Of a stretch of DNA of 64,000 nucleotides, positions 10,727 to 24,312 are shown piece by piece. Below the pieces are notes generated by a model. The model saw only the letters and a program-made list of their open reading frames with translations. It searched no databases and was not told the origin of the DNA. Each line of letters begins with the position of its first letter. Positions within the stretch are counted from its first letter, which is position 1. The position numbers and the translations under genes are program-made. The stretch covers positions 13,661,931 to 13,725,930 of the forward strand of contig JARWKL010000010.1 of assembly GCA_029961685.1 (NCBI GenBank), given 5' to 3'. Source of the stretch: Aristolochia californica (Eukaryota > Streptophyta > Magnoliopsida > Piperales > Aristolochiaceae).

Positions 10727-11274
10727 TCTGGTAAATATCCAACCACTCGAGAATTCAACTTTTTCTACCCCCCCTAATTTTTGGCCACTTGCATCCTCAA
10801 CATGCCTGTGGCATGCACACCCACCACACTTAAAGCATGTTGGGATCAGTTACAAGTCCCTTTCCTATAAAATTCCACCAAGCTATTATTAGGGGGTTGT
10901 ACTAGTGGAATTTTCCAAACTGTTGGGATCAGTTACAAGTCCCTTTCCTATAAAATTCCACCAAGCTATTATTAGGGGGTTGTACTAGTGGAATTTTCCA
11001 AACACATATTTTGGGGTTCATTTTTAGTGCGTGATATAATTTTCTATTCATTATTATAGTTTTCAAATTTTTTTGCACACATGAACTCCAAAATTTTCAT
11101 TTGTTGCGATCTTATATCTTTTTTGTTTACGAGGAAAAATGGGAGTCAAAAGTTTGGACCTGAAAAAAAGAAAATTTTGAACATCAAAAAATGGGGATGC
11201 ATAAATGCTGGGAGAGGTAATTCCAAAGAGTATCTGTGATTTTTAAGGATAGGCAAAAAAGTGGGTTGTTTGTC
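10727..11274 (+). repeat. Chimeric monomer E/B
   Basis: The head is type E (GTTCGGCTCTGG, CTCGAG, ATGCCTGTGG, GATATAAT with T at 11035). The tail is type B (GAACTCC with C at 11089, GTCAAAAG, CCTG with seven A then GAAAATTTTG, GCATAAATG). The switch lies within 11036-11088. It joins monomers three places apart in the HOR, so it breaks the two-monomer alternation. It also contains the 83-bp duplication. Confidence 0.93.
10838..11003 (+). repeat. Perfect 83-bp tandem duplication inside one monomer
   Basis: Bases 10838-10920 and 10921-11003 are identical (TGTTGGGATCAG through TTTTCCAAAC). The copy starts inside the right arm of the first conserved dyad and ends just after the right arm of the second. 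The flanks (GCA before copy 1, AAC before copy 2, ACA after copy 2, TGT after copy 1) give no microhomology at the joint. It is the only intramonomer duplication I see in the window. Confidence 0.97.
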
Positions 11275-13138
11275 TCTGGTAAATATCCAACCACTCGAGA
11301 ATTCAACTTTTTCTACCCCCCCTTATTTTTGGTCACTTGCATCCTCAACATGCATGTGGCATGCACACCCACCACACTTAAAGCATGTTGGGATCAGTTA
11401 CATGTCCCTTTCACATAAAATTCCACCAAGCTATTATTAGGGGGTTGTACTTGTGGAATTTCCCAAAGATGGATTTTGGGGTTCATTTTTAGTGCGTGAA
11501 ATAATTTTCTATTCGTTATTATAGTTTTCAAATTTTTTTGCACACATGATCTCTAAAATTTTCATTTTGTTGCGATCTTATATGTTTTTTGTTTACGAGG
11601 AAAAATGGGAGTCACAAGTTTGGACCTGAAAAAAAAAAAAAAGTTTGTACATCCAAAATGGGGATGCACAAATGCTGGGAGAGATAATTCCAAAGAGTAT
11701 CTGTGATTTTTAAGGATAGGCAAAAACGAGGGTTGTTTGGCTCTGGTAAATATCCAACCACTTGAGAATTCAACTTTTTCTACCCCCCCTAATTTTTGGC
11801 CACTTGCATCCTCAACATGCTTGTGGCATGCACACCCACCACACTTCAAGCATGTTGGGATCAGTTACAAGTCCCTTTCCTATAAAATTCCACCAAGCTA
11901 TTATTAGGGGGTTGTACTAGTGGAATTTCCCAAACATGGATTTTGGGGTTCATTTTTAGTGCGTGAAATAATTTTCTATTCATTATTAAATTTTTCAAAT
12001 TTTTTTGCACACATGAACTCCAAAATTTTCATTTGTTGCGATCTTATATCTTTTTTGTTTACGAGGAAAAATGGGAGTCACAAGTTTGGACCTCAAAAAA
12101 AAAAATGTTTGTACATCCAAAATGGGGATGCACAAATGCTGGGAGAGATAATTCCAAAGAGTATCTGTGATTTTTAAGGATAGGCAAAAAAGTGGGTTGT
12201 TCGGCTCTGGTAAATATCCAACCACTCGAGAATTCAACTTTTTCTACCCACCCTAATTTTTGGCCACTTGCATCCTCAACATGCATGTGGCATGCACACC
12301 CACCACACTTAAAGCATGTTGGGATCAGTTACAAGTCCCTTTCCTATAAAATTCCACCAAGCTATTATTTGGGGGTTGTACTAGTGGAATTTTCCAAACA
12401 CATATTTTGGGGTTCATTTTTAGTGCGTGATATAATTTTCTATTCATTATTATATTTTTCAAATTTTTTTGCACACATGAACTCTAAAATTTTCATTTTG
12501 TTGCGATCTTATACCTTTTTTTGTATACGAGGAGAAATGGGAGTCACAAGTTTGGACTTGAAAAAAAAAAAATTTGAACATAAAAAAATGGGGATGCACA
12601 AATGCTGGGAGAGATAATTCAAAAGAGTATCTGCGATTTTTAAAGATAGGCAAAAAAGTGGGTTGTTTGGCTCTGGTAAATATCCAACCACTTGAGAATT
12701 CAACTTTTTCTACCCCCCCTTAATTTTTGGCCACTTGCATTGTCAACATGCTTGTGGCATGCACACCCACCACACTTAAAGCATGTTGGGATCAGTTACA
12801 AGTCCCTTTCCAATAAAATTCCACCAAACTTTTATTAGGGGGTTGTACTAGTGGAATTTCCCAAACATGGATTTTGGGGTTCATTTTTAGTGCGTGAAAT
12901 AATTTTCTATTCATTATTATAGTTTTAAAATTTTTTTGCACACATGATCTCTAAAATTTTCATTTTGTTGCGATCTTATATCTTTTTTGTTTACGTGGAA
13001 AAATGGGAGTCAAAAGTTTGGACCTGAAAAAAAGAAAATTTTGAACATCAAAAAATGGGGATGCACAAATGCTGGGAGAGATAATTCCAAAGAGTATCTG
13101 TGATTTTTAAGGATAGGCAAAAAAGTGGGTTGTTCGTC

Positions 13139-15930
13139 TCTGGTAAATATCCAACCACTCGAGAATTCAACTTTTTCTACCCCCCCTTATTTTTGGTCAC
13201 TTGCATCCTCAACATGCATGTGGCATGCACACCCACCACACTGAAAGCATGTTGGATCAGTTACAAGTCCCTTTCACATAAAATTCCACCAAGTTATTAT
13301 TAGGGGGTTGTACTTGTGGAATTTCCCAAAGATGGATTTTTGGGGTTCATTTTTAGTGCGTGAAATAATTTTCTATTCATTATTATAGTTTTCAAATTTT
13401 TTTGCATACATGATCTCTAAAATTTTCATTTTGTTGCGATCTTATATGTTTTTTGTTTACGAGGAAAAATGGGAGTCGCAAGTTTGGACCTGAAAAAAAA
13501 AAAAGTTTGTACATCCAAAATGGGGATGCACAAATGCTGGGAGAGATAATTCCAAAGAGACTCTATGATTTTTAAGGATAGGAAAAAACGAGGGTTGTTT
13601 GGCTCTGGTAAATATCCAACCACTTGAGAATTCAACTTTTTCTACCCCCCCTAATTTTTGGCCACTTGCATCCTCAACATGCTTGTGGCATGCACACCCA
13701 CCACACTTCAAGCATGTTGGGATCAGTTACAAGTCCCTTTCCTATAAAATTCCACCAAGCTATTATTAGGGGGTTGTACTAGTGGAATTTCCCAAACATG
13801 GATTTTGGGGTTCATTTTTAGTCCGTGAAATAATTTTCTATTCATTATTATAGTTTTCAAATTTTTTTGCACACATGAACTCCAAAATTTTCATTTGTTG
13901 CGATCTTATATCTTTTTTGTTTACGAGGAAAAATGGGAGTCAAAAGTTTGGACCTGAAAAAAAGAAAATTTTGAACATCAAAAAATGGGGATGCATAAAT
14001 GCTGGGAGAGATAATTCCAAAGAGTATCTGTGATTTTTAAGGATAGGCAAAAAAGTGGGTTGTTTGTCTCTGGTAAATATCCAACCACTCGAGAATTCAA
14101 CTTTTTCTACCCCCCCTTATTTTTGGTCACTTGCATCCTCAACATGCATGTGGCATGCACACCCACCACACTTAAAGCATGTTGGGATCAGTTACATGTC
14201 CCTTTCACATAAAATTCCACCAAGCTATTATTAGGGGGTTGTACTTGTGGAATTTCCCAAAGATGGATTTTGGGGTTCATTTTTAGTGCGTGAAATAATT
14301 TTCTATTCGTTATTATAGTTTTCAAATTTTTTTGCACACATGATCTCTAAAATTTTCATTTTGTTGCGATCTTATATGTTTTTTGTTTACGAGGAAAAAT
14401 GGGAGTCACAAGTTTGGACCTGAAAAAAAAAAAAGTTTGTACATCCAAAATGGGGATGCACAAATGCTGGGAGAGATAATTCCAAAGAGTATCTGTGATT
14501 TTTAAGGATAGGCAAAAACGAGGGTTGTTTGGCTCTGGTAAATATCCAACCACTTGAGAATTCAACTTTTTCTACCCCCCCTAATTTTTGGCCACTTGCA
14601 TCCTCAACATGCTTGTGGCATGCACACCCACCACACTTCAAGCATGTTGGGATCAGTTACAAGTCCCTTTCCTATAAAATTCCACCAAGCTATTATTAGG
14701 GGGTTGTACTAGTGGAATTTCCCAAACATGGATTTTGGGGTTCATTTTTAGTCCGTGAAATAATTTTCTATTCATTATTAAATTTTTCAAATTTTTTTGC
14801 ACACATGAACTCCAAAATTTTCATTTGTTGCGATCTTATATCTTTTTTGTTTACGAGGAAAAATGGGAGTCACAAGTTTGGACCTCAAAAAAAAAAATGT
14901 TTGTACATCCAAAATGGGGATGCACAAATGCTGGGAGAGATAATTCCAAAGAGTATCTGTGATTTTTAAGGATAGGCAAAAAAGTGGGTTGTTCGGCTCT
15001 GGTAAATATCCAACCACTCGAGAATTCAACTTTTTCTACCCCCCCTAATTTTTGGCCACTTGCATCCTCAACATGCCTGTGGCATGCACACCCACCACAC
15101 TTAAAGCATGTTGGGATCAGTTACAAGTCCCTTTCCTATAAAATTCCACCAAGCTATTATTAGGGGGTTGTACTAGTGGAATTTTCCAAACACATATTTT
15201 GGGGTTCATTTTTAGTGCGTGATATAATTTTCTATTCATTATTATAGTTTTCAAATTTTTTTGCACACATGAACTCTAAAATTTTCATTTTGTTCCGATC
15301 TTATACCTTTTTTTGTATACGAGGAGAAATGGGAGTCACAAGTTTGGACTTGAAAAAAAAAAAATTTGAACATAAAAAAATGGGGATGCACAAATGCTGG
15401 GAGAGATAATTCAAAAGAGTATCTGCGATTTTTAAAGATAGGCAAAAAAGTGGGTTGTTTGGCTCTGGTAAATATCCAACCACTTGAGAATTCAACTTTT
15501 TCTACCCCCCCTTAATTTTTGGCCACTTGCATTGTCAACATGCTTGTGGCATGCACACCCACCACACTTAAAGCATGTTGGGATCAGTTACAAGTCCCTT
15601 TCCAATAAAATTCCACCAAACTATTATTAGGGGGTTGTACTAGTGGAATTTCCCAAACATGGATTTTGGGGTTCATTTTTAGTGCGTGAAATAATTTTCT
15701 ATTCATTATTATAGTTTTAAAATTTTTTTGCACACATGATCTCTAAAATTTTCATTTTGTTGCGATCTTATATCTTTTTTGTTTACGTGGAAAAATGGGA
15801 GTCAAAAGTTTGGACCTGAAAAAAAGAAAATTTTGAACATAAAAAAATGGGGATGCACAAATGCTGGGAGAGATAATTCCAAAGAGTATCTGTGATTTTT
15901 AAGGATAGGCAAAAAAGTGGGTTGTTTGTC
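13139..15930 (+). repeat. HOR unit type I, A-B-C-D-E-F, 2792 bp
   Basis: Monomers start at 13139, 13604, 14069, 14534, 14998 and 15464. The two missing bases are a G lost from the GGG of ATGTTGGGATC in A (near 13253) and one A lost from the A run of C (near 14430). A also has GTTCGTCTCTGG. B has GTCCGTG, a state otherwise typical of D. The E copy has GTTCCGATC. Confidence 0.92.
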
Positions 15931-18724
15931 TCTGGTAAATATCCAACCACTCGAGAATTCAACTTTTTCTACCCCCCCTTATTTTTGGTCACTTGCATCC
16001 TCAACATGCATGTGGCATGCACACCCACCACACTTAAAGCATGTTGGGATCAGTTACAAGTCCCTTTCACATAAAATTCCACCAAGTTATTATTAGGGGG
16101 TTGTACTTGTGGAATTTCCCAAAGATGGATTTTTGGGGTTCATTTTTAGTGCGTGAAATAATTTTCTATTCATTATTATAGTTTTCAAATTTTTTTGCAT
16201 ACATGATCTCTAAAATTTTCATTTTGTTGCGATCTTATATGTTTTTTGTTTACGAGGAAAAATGGGAGTCGCAAGTTTGGACCTGAAAAAAAAAAAAGTT
16301 TGTACATCCAAAATGGGGATGCACAAATGCTGGGAGAGATAATTCCAAAGAGACTCTATGATTTTTAAGGATAGGAAAAAACGAGGGTTGTTTGGCTCTG
16401 GTAAATATCCAACCACTTGAGAATTCAACTTTTTCTACCCCCCCTAATTTTTGGCCACTTGCATCCTCAACATGCTTGTGGCATGCACACCCACCACACT
16501 TCAAGCATGTTGGGATCAGTTACAAGTCCCTTTCCTATAAAATTCCACCAAGCTATTATTAGGGGGTTGTACTAGTGGAATTTCCCAAACATGGATTTTG
16601 GGGTTCATTTTTAGTGCGTGAAATAATTTTCTATTCATTATTATAGTTTTCAAATTTTTTTGCACACATGAACTCCAAAATTTTCATTTGTTGCGATCTT
16701 ATATCTTTTTTGTTTACGAGGAAAAATGGGAGTCAAAAGTTTGGACCTGAAAAAAAGAAAATTTTGAACATCAAAAAATGGGGATGCATAAATGCTGGGA
16801 GAGATAATTCCAAAGAGTATCTGTGATTTTTAAGGATAGGCAAAAAAGTGGGTTGTTTGTCTCTGGTAAATATCCAACCACTCGAGAATTCAACTTTTTC
16901 TACCCCCCCTTATTTTTGGTCACTTGCATCCTCAACATGCATGTGGCATGCACACCCACCACACTTAAAGCATGTTGGGATCAGTTACATGTCCCTTTCA
17001 CATAAAATTCCACCAAGCTATTATTAGGGGGTTGTACTTGTGGAATTTCCCAAAGATGGATTTTGGGGTTCATTTTTAGTGCGTGAAATAATTTTCTATT
17101 CATTATTATAGTTTTCAAATTTTTTTGCACACATGATCTCTAAGATTTTCATTTTGTTGCGATCTTATATGTTTTTTGTTTACGAGGAAAAATGGGAGTC
17201 ACAAGTTTGGACCTGAAAAAAAAAAAAAGTTTGTACATCCAAAATGGGGATGCACAAATGCTGGGAGAGATAATTCCAAAGAGTATCTGTGATTTTTAAG
17301 GATAGGCAAAAACGAGGGTTGTTTGGCTCTGGTAAATATCCAACCACTTGAGAATTCAACTTTTTCTACCCCCCCTAATTTTTGGCCACTTGCATCCTCA
17401 ACATGCTTGTGGCATGCACACCCACCACACTTCAAGCATGTTGGGATCAGTTACAAGTCCCTTTCCTATAAAATTCCACCAAGCTATTATTAGGGGGTTG
17501 TACTAGTGGAATTTCCCAAACATGGATTTTGGGGTTCATTTTTAGTGCGTGAAATAATTTTCTATTCATTATTAAATTTTTCAAATTTTTTTGCACACAT
17601 GAACTCCAAAATTTTCATTTGTTGCGATCTTATATCTTTTTTGTTTACGAGGAAAAATGGGAGTCACAAGTTTGGACCTCAAAAAAAAAAATGTTTGTAC
17701 ATCCAAAATGGGGATGCACAAATGCTGGGAGAGATAATTCCAAAGAGTATCTGTGATTTTTAAGGATAGGCAAAAAAGTGGGTTGTTCGGCTCTGGTAAA
17801 TATCCAACCACTCGAGAATTCAACTTTTTCTACCCACCCTAATTTTTGGCCACTTGCATCCTCAACATGCATGTGGCATGCACACCCACCACACTTAAAG
17901 CATGTTGGGATCAGTTACAAGTCCCTTTCCTATAAAATTCCACCAAGCTATTATTAGGGGGTTGTACTAGTGGAATTTTCCAAACACATATTTTGGGGTT
18001 CATTTTTAGTGCGTGATATAATTTTCTATTCATTATTATAGTTTTCAAATTTTTTTGCACACATGAACTCTAAAATTTTCATTTTGTTGCGATCTTATAC
18101 CTTTTTTTGTATACGAGGAGAAATGGGAGTCACAAGTTTGGACTTGAAAAAAAAAAAATTTGAACATAAAAAAATGGGGATGCACAAATGCTGGGAGAGA
18201 TAATTCAAAAGAGTATCTGCGATTTTTAAAGATAGGCAAAAAAGTGGGTTGTTTGGCTCTGGTAAATATCCAACCACTTGAGAATTCAACTTTTTCTACC
18301 CCCCCTTAATTTTTGGCCACTTGCATTGTCAACATGCTTGTGGCATGCACACCCACCACACTTAAAGCATGTTGGGATCAGTTACAAGTCCCTTTCCAAT
18401 AAAATTCCACCAAACTATTATTAGGGGGTTGTACTAGTGGAATTTCCCAAACATGGATTTTGGGGTTCATTTTTAGTGCGTGAAATAATTTTCTATTCAT
18501 TATTATAGTTTTAAAATTTTTTTGCACACATGATCTCTAAAATTTTCATTTTGTTGCGATCTTATATCTTTTTTGTTTACGTGGAAAAATGGGAGTCAAA
18601 AGTTTGGACCTGAAAAAAAGAAAATTTTGAACATCAAAAAATGGGGATGCACAAATGCTGGGAGAGATAATTCCAAAGAGTATCTGTGATTTTTAAGGAT
18701 AGGCAAAAAAGTGGGTTGTTTGTC
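15931..18724 (+). repeat. HOR unit type I, A-B-C-D-E-F, 2794 bp
   Basis: Monomers start at 15931, 16397, 16862, 17328, 17792 and 18258. E is the ACCCACCC/ATGCATGTGG sub-variant. C has a private CTAAGATTTTC near 17141. Confidence 0.93.
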
Positions 18725-21518
18725 TCTGGTAAATATCCAACCACTCGAGAATTCAACTTTTTCTACCCCCCCTTATTTTTGGTCACTTGCATCCTCAACA
18801 TGCATGTGGCATGCACACCCACCACACTTAAAGCATGTTGGGATCAGTTACAAGTCCCTTTCACATAAAATTCCACCAAGTTATTATTAGGGGGTTGTAC
18901 TTGTGGAATTTCCCAAAGATGGATTTTTGGGGTTCATTTTTAGTGCGTGAAATAATTTTCTATTCATTATTATAGTTTTCAAATTTTTTTGCATACATGA
19001 TCTCTAAAATTTTCATTTTGTTGCGATCTTATATGTTTTTTGTTTACGAGGAAAAATGGGAGTCGCAAGTTTGGACCTGAAAAAAAAAAAAGTTTGTACA
19101 TCCAAAATGGGGATGCACAAATGCTGGGAGAGATAATTCCAAAGAGACTCTATGATTTTTAAGGATAGGAAAAAACGAGGGTTGTTTGGCTCTGGTAAAT
19201 ATCCAACCACTTGAGAATTCAACTTTTTCTACCCCCCCTAATTTTTGGCCACTTGCATCCTCAACATGCTTGTGGCATGCACACCCACCACACTTCAAGC
19301 ATGTTGGGATCAGTTACAAGTCCCTTTCCTATAAAATTCCACCAAGCTATTATTAGGGGGTTGTACTAGTGGAATTTCCCAAACATGGATTTTGGGGTTC
19401 ATTTTTAGTGCGTGAAATAATTTTCTATTCATTATTATAGTTTTCAAATTTTTTTGCACACATGAACTCCAAAATTTTCATTTGTTGCGATCTTATATCT
19501 TTTTTGTTTACGAGGAAAAATGGGAGTCAAAAGTTTGGACCTGAAAAAAAGAAAATTTTGAACATCAAAAAATGGGGATGCATAAATGCTGGGAGAGATA
19601 ATTCCAAAGAGTATCTGTGATTTTTAAGGATAGGCAAAAAAGTGGGTTGTTTGTCTCTGGTAAATATCCAACCACTCGAGAATTCAACTTTTTCTACCCC
19701 CCCTTATTTTTGGTCACTTGCATCCTCAACATGCATGTGGCATGCACACCCACCACACTTAAAGCATGTTGGGATCAGTTACATGTCCCTTTCACATAAA
19801 ATTCCACCAAGCTATTATTAGGGGGTTGTACTTGTGGAATTTCCCAAAGATGGATTTTGGGGTTCATTTTTAGTGCGTGAAATAATTTTCTATTCGTTAT
19901 TATAGTTTTCAAATTTTTTTGCACACATGATCTCTAAAATTTTCATTTTGTTGCGATCTAATATGTTTTTTGTTTACGAGGAAAAATGGGAGTCACAAGT
20001 TTGGACCTGAAAAAAAAAAAAAGTTTGTACATCCAAAATGGGGATGCACAAATGCTGGGAGAGATAATTCCAAAGAGTATCTGTGATTTTTAAGGATAGG
20101 CAAAAACGAGGGTTGTTTGGCTCTGGTAAATATCCAACCACTTGAGAATTCAACTTTTTCTACCCCCCCTAATTTTTGGCCACTTGCATCCTCAACATGC
20201 TTGTGGCATGCACACCCACCACACTTCAAGCATGTTGGGATCAGTTACAAGTCCCTTTCCTATAAAATTCCACCAAGCTATTATTAGGGGGTTGTACTAG
20301 TGGAATTTCCCAAACATGGATTTTGGGGTTCATTTTTAGTGCGTGAAATAATTTTCTATTCATTATTAAATTTTTCAAATTTTTTTGCACACATGAACTC
20401 CAAAATTTTCATTTGTTGCGATCTTATATCTTTTTTGTTTACGAGGAAAAATGGGAGTCACAAGTTTGGACCTCAAAAAAAAAAATGTTTGTACATCCAA
20501 AATGGGGATGCACAAATGCTGGGAGAGATAATTCCAAAGAGTATCTGTGATTTTTAAGGATAGGCAAAAAAGTGGGTTGTTCGGCTCTGGTAAATATCCA
20601 ACCACTCGAGAATTCAACTTTTTCTACCCACCCTAATTTTTGGCCACTTGCATCCTCAACATGCATGTGGCATGCACACCCACCACACTTAAAGCATGTT
20701 GGGATCAGTTACAAGTCCCTTTCCTATAAAATTCCACCAAGCTATTATTAGGGGGTTGTACTAGTGGAATTTTCCAAACACATATTTTGGGGTTCATTTT
20801 TAGTGCGTGATATAATTTTCTATTCATTATTATAGTTTTCAAATTTTTTTGCACACATGAACTCTAAAATTTTCATTTTGTTGCGATCTTATACCTTTTT
20901 TTGTATACGAGGAGAAATGGGAGTCACAAGTTTGGACTTGAAAAAAAAAAAATTTGAACATAAAAAAATGGGGATGCACAAATGCTGGGAGAGATAATTC
21001 AAAAGAGTATCTGCGATTTTTAAAGATAGGCAAAAAAGTGGGTTGTTTGGCTCTGGTAAATATCCAACCACTTGAGAATTCAACTTTTTCTACCCCCCCT
21101 TAATTTTTGGCCACTTGCATTGTCAACATGCTTGTGGCATGCACACCCACCACACTTAAAGCATGTTGGGATCAGTTACAAGTCCCTTTCCAATAAAATT
21201 CCACCAAACTATTATTAGGGGGTTGTACTAGTGGAATTTCCCAAACATGGATTTTGGGGTTCATTTTTAGTGCGTGAAATAATTTTCTATTCATTATTAT
21301 AGTTTTAAAATTTTTTTGCACACATGATCTCTAAAATTTTCATTTTGTTGCGATCTTATATCTTTTTTGTTTACGTGGAAAAATGGGAGTCAAAAGTTTG
21401 GACCTGAAAAAAAGAAAATTTTGAACATCAAAAAATGGGGATGCACAAATGCTGGGAGAGATAATTCCAAAGAGTATCTGTGATTTTTAAGGATAGGCAA
21501 AAAAGTGGGTTGTTTGTC
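18725..21518 (+). repeat. HOR unit type I, A-B-C-D-E-F, 2794 bp
   Basis: Monomers start at 18725, 19191, 19656, 20122, 20586 and 21052. C has CTATTCGTT and a private GATCTAATATG near 19957. E is the ACCCACCC sub-variant. Otherwise essentially the same as the preceding unit. Confidence 0.93.
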
Positions 21519-24312
21519 TCTGGTAAATATCCAACCACTCGAGAATTCAACTTTTTCTACCCCCCCTTATTTTTGGTCACTTGCATCCTCAACATGCATG
21601 TGGCATGCACACCCACCACACTTAAAGCATGTTGGGATCAGTTACAAGTCCCTTTCACATAAAATTCCACCAAGTTATTATTAGGGGGTTGTACTTGTGG
21701 AATTTCCCAAAGATGGATTTTTGGGGTTCATTTTTAGTGCGTGAAATAATTTTCTATTCATTATTATAGTTTTCAAATTTTTTTGCATACATGATCTCTA
21801 AAATTTTCATTTTGTTGCGATCTTATATGTTTTTTGTTTACGAGGAAAAATGGGAGTCGCAAGTTTGGACCTGAAAAAAAAAAAAGTTTGTACATCCAAA
21901 ATGGGGATGCACAAATGCTGGGAGAGATAATTCCAAAGAGACTCTATGATTTTTAAGGATAGGAAAAAACGAGGGTTGTTTGGCTCTGGTAAATATCCAA
22001 CCACTTGAGAATTCAACTTTTTCTACCCCCCCTAATTTTTGGCCACTTGCATCCTCAACATGCTTGTGGCATGCACACCCACCACACTTCAAGCATGTTG
22101 GGATCAGTTACAAGTCCCTTTCCTATAAAATTCCACCAAGCTATTATTAGGGGGTTGTACTAGTGGAATTTCCCAAACATGGATTTTGGGGTTCATTTTT
22201 AGTGCGTGAAATAATTTTCTATTCATTATTATAGTTTTCAAATTTTTTTGCACACATGAACTCCAAAATTTTCATTTGTTGCGATCTTATATCTTTTTTG
22301 TTTACGAGGAAAAATGGGAGTCAAAAGTTTGGACCTGAAAAAAAGAAAATTTTGAACATCAAAAAATGGGGATGCATAAATGCTGGGAGAGATAATTCCA
22401 AAGAGTATCTGTGATTTTTAAGGATAGGCAAAAAAGTGGGTTGTTTGTCTCTGGTAAATATCCAACCACTCGAGAATTCAACTTTTTCTACCCCCCCTTA
22501 TTTTTGGTCACTTGCATCCTCAACATGCATGTGGCATGCACACCCACCACACTTAAAGCATGTTGGGATCAGTTACATGTCCCTTTCACATAAAATTCCA
22601 CCAAGCTATTATTAGGGGGTTGTACTTGTGGAATTTCCCAAAGATGGATTTTGGGGTTCATTTTTAGTGCGTGAAATAATTTTCTATTCATTATTATAGT
22701 TTTCAAATTTTTTTGCACACATGATCTCTAAAATTTTCATTTTGTTGCGATCTTATATGTTTTTTGTTTACGAGGAAAAATGGGAGTCACAAGTTTGGAC
22801 CTGAAAAAAAAAAAAAGTTTGTACATCCAAAATGGGGATGCACAAATGCTGGGAGAGATAATTCCAAAGAGTATCTGTGATTTTTAAGGATAGGCAAAAA
22901 CGAGGGTTGTTTGGCTCTGGTAAATATCCAACCACTTGAGAATTCAACTTTTTCTACCCCCCCTAATTTTTGGCCACTTGCATCCTCAACATGCTTGTGG
23001 CATGCACACCCACCACACTTCAAGCATGTTGGGATCAGTTACAAGTCCCTTTCCTATAAAATTCCACCAAGCTATTATTAGGGGGTTGTACTAGTGGAAT
23101 TTCCCAAACATGGATTTTGGGGTTCATTTTTAGTGCGTGAAATAATTTTCTATTCATTATTAAATTTTTCAATTTTTTTTGCACACATGAACTCCAAAAT
23201 TTTCATTTGTTGCGATCTTATATCTTTTTTGTTTACGAGGAAAAATGGGAGTCACAAGTTTGGACCTCAAAAAAAAAAATGTTTGTACATCCAAAATGGG
23301 GATGCACAAATGCTGGGAGAGATAATTCCAAAGAGTATCTGTGATTTTTAAGGATAGGCAAAAAAGTGGGTTGTTCGGCTCTGGTAAATATCCAACCACT
23401 CGAGAATTCAACTTTTTCTACCCACCCTAATTTTTGGCCACTTGCATCCTCAACATGCATGTGGCATGCACACCCACCACACTTAAAGCATGTTGGGATC
23501 AGTTACAAGTCCCTTTCCTATAAAATTCCACCAAGCTATTATTAGGGGGTTGTACTAGTGGAATTTTCCAAACACATATTTTGGGGTTCATTTTTAGTGC
23601 GTGATATAATTTTCTATTCATTATTATAGTTTTCAAATTTTTTTGCACACATGAACTCTAAAATTTTCATTTTGTTGCGATCTTATACCTTTTTTTGTAT
23701 ACGAGGAGAAATGGGAGTCATAAGTTTGGACTTGAAAAAAAAAAAATTTGAACATAAAAAAATGGGGATGCACAAATGCTGGGAGAGATAATTCAAAAGA
23801 GTATCTGCGATTTTTAAAGATAGGCAAAAAAGTGGGTTGTTTGGCTCTGGTAAATATCCAACCACTTGAGAATTCAACTTTTTCTACCCCCCCTTAATTT
23901 TTGGCCACTTGCATTGTCAACATGCTTGTGGCATGCACACCCACCACACTTAAAGCATGTTGGGATCAGTTACAAGTCCCTTTCCAATAAAATTCCACCA
24001 AACTATTATTAGGGGGTTGTACTAGTGGAATTTCCCAAACATGGATTTTGGGGTTCATTTTTAGTGCGTGAAATAATTTTCTATTCATTATTATAGTTTT
24101 AAATTTTTTTTGCACACATGATCTCTAAAATTTTCATTTTGTTGCGATCTTATATCTTTTTTGTTTACGTGGAAAAATGGGAGTCAAAAGTTTGGACCTG
24201 AAAAAAAGAAAATTTTGAACATAAAAAAATGGGGATGCACAAATGCTGGGAGAGATAATTCCAAAGAGTATCTGTGATTTTTAAGGATAGGCAAAAAAGT
24301 GGGTTGTTTGTC
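21519..24312 (+). repeat. HOR unit type I, A-B-C-D-E-F, 2794 bp
   Basis: Monomers start at 21519, 21985, 22450, 22916, 23380 and 23846. It shares the rare markers of the unit at 6072: T at 23173 in D, T at 23721 in E, T at 24104 in F, and GAACATAAAAAAATGG in F. The only difference I noticed from that unit is the TTGTACTAGT versus TTCTACTAGT site in B. Confidence 0.93.

Larger units (their letters stand above)
8866..13138 (+). repeat. Anomalous HOR unit, 9 monomers with internal duplication, 4273 bp
   Basis: Monomers start at 8866 (A), 9332 (B), 9797 (C), 10263 (D), 10727 (E/B chimera, 548 bp), 11275 (C), 11742 (D), 12206 (E) and 12672 (F). The length equals nine monomers plus 83 bp. The order is that of two type I units joined by an E-to-B switch inside the monomer at 10727, which loses F and A. 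The E at 12206 has private GTTGTACT preceded by TTTGGGG and a TATATTTTTC. Confidence 0.93.

Noticed and set aside
12192..12617. Longest open frame in the window, 141 codons
   Set aside because: It is a chance read-through across most of an E monomer; the equivalent frame in most other E copies is closed by a stop or shift. No homology or domain is visible, and low-complexity Phe/Lys stretches come from the T and A runs.
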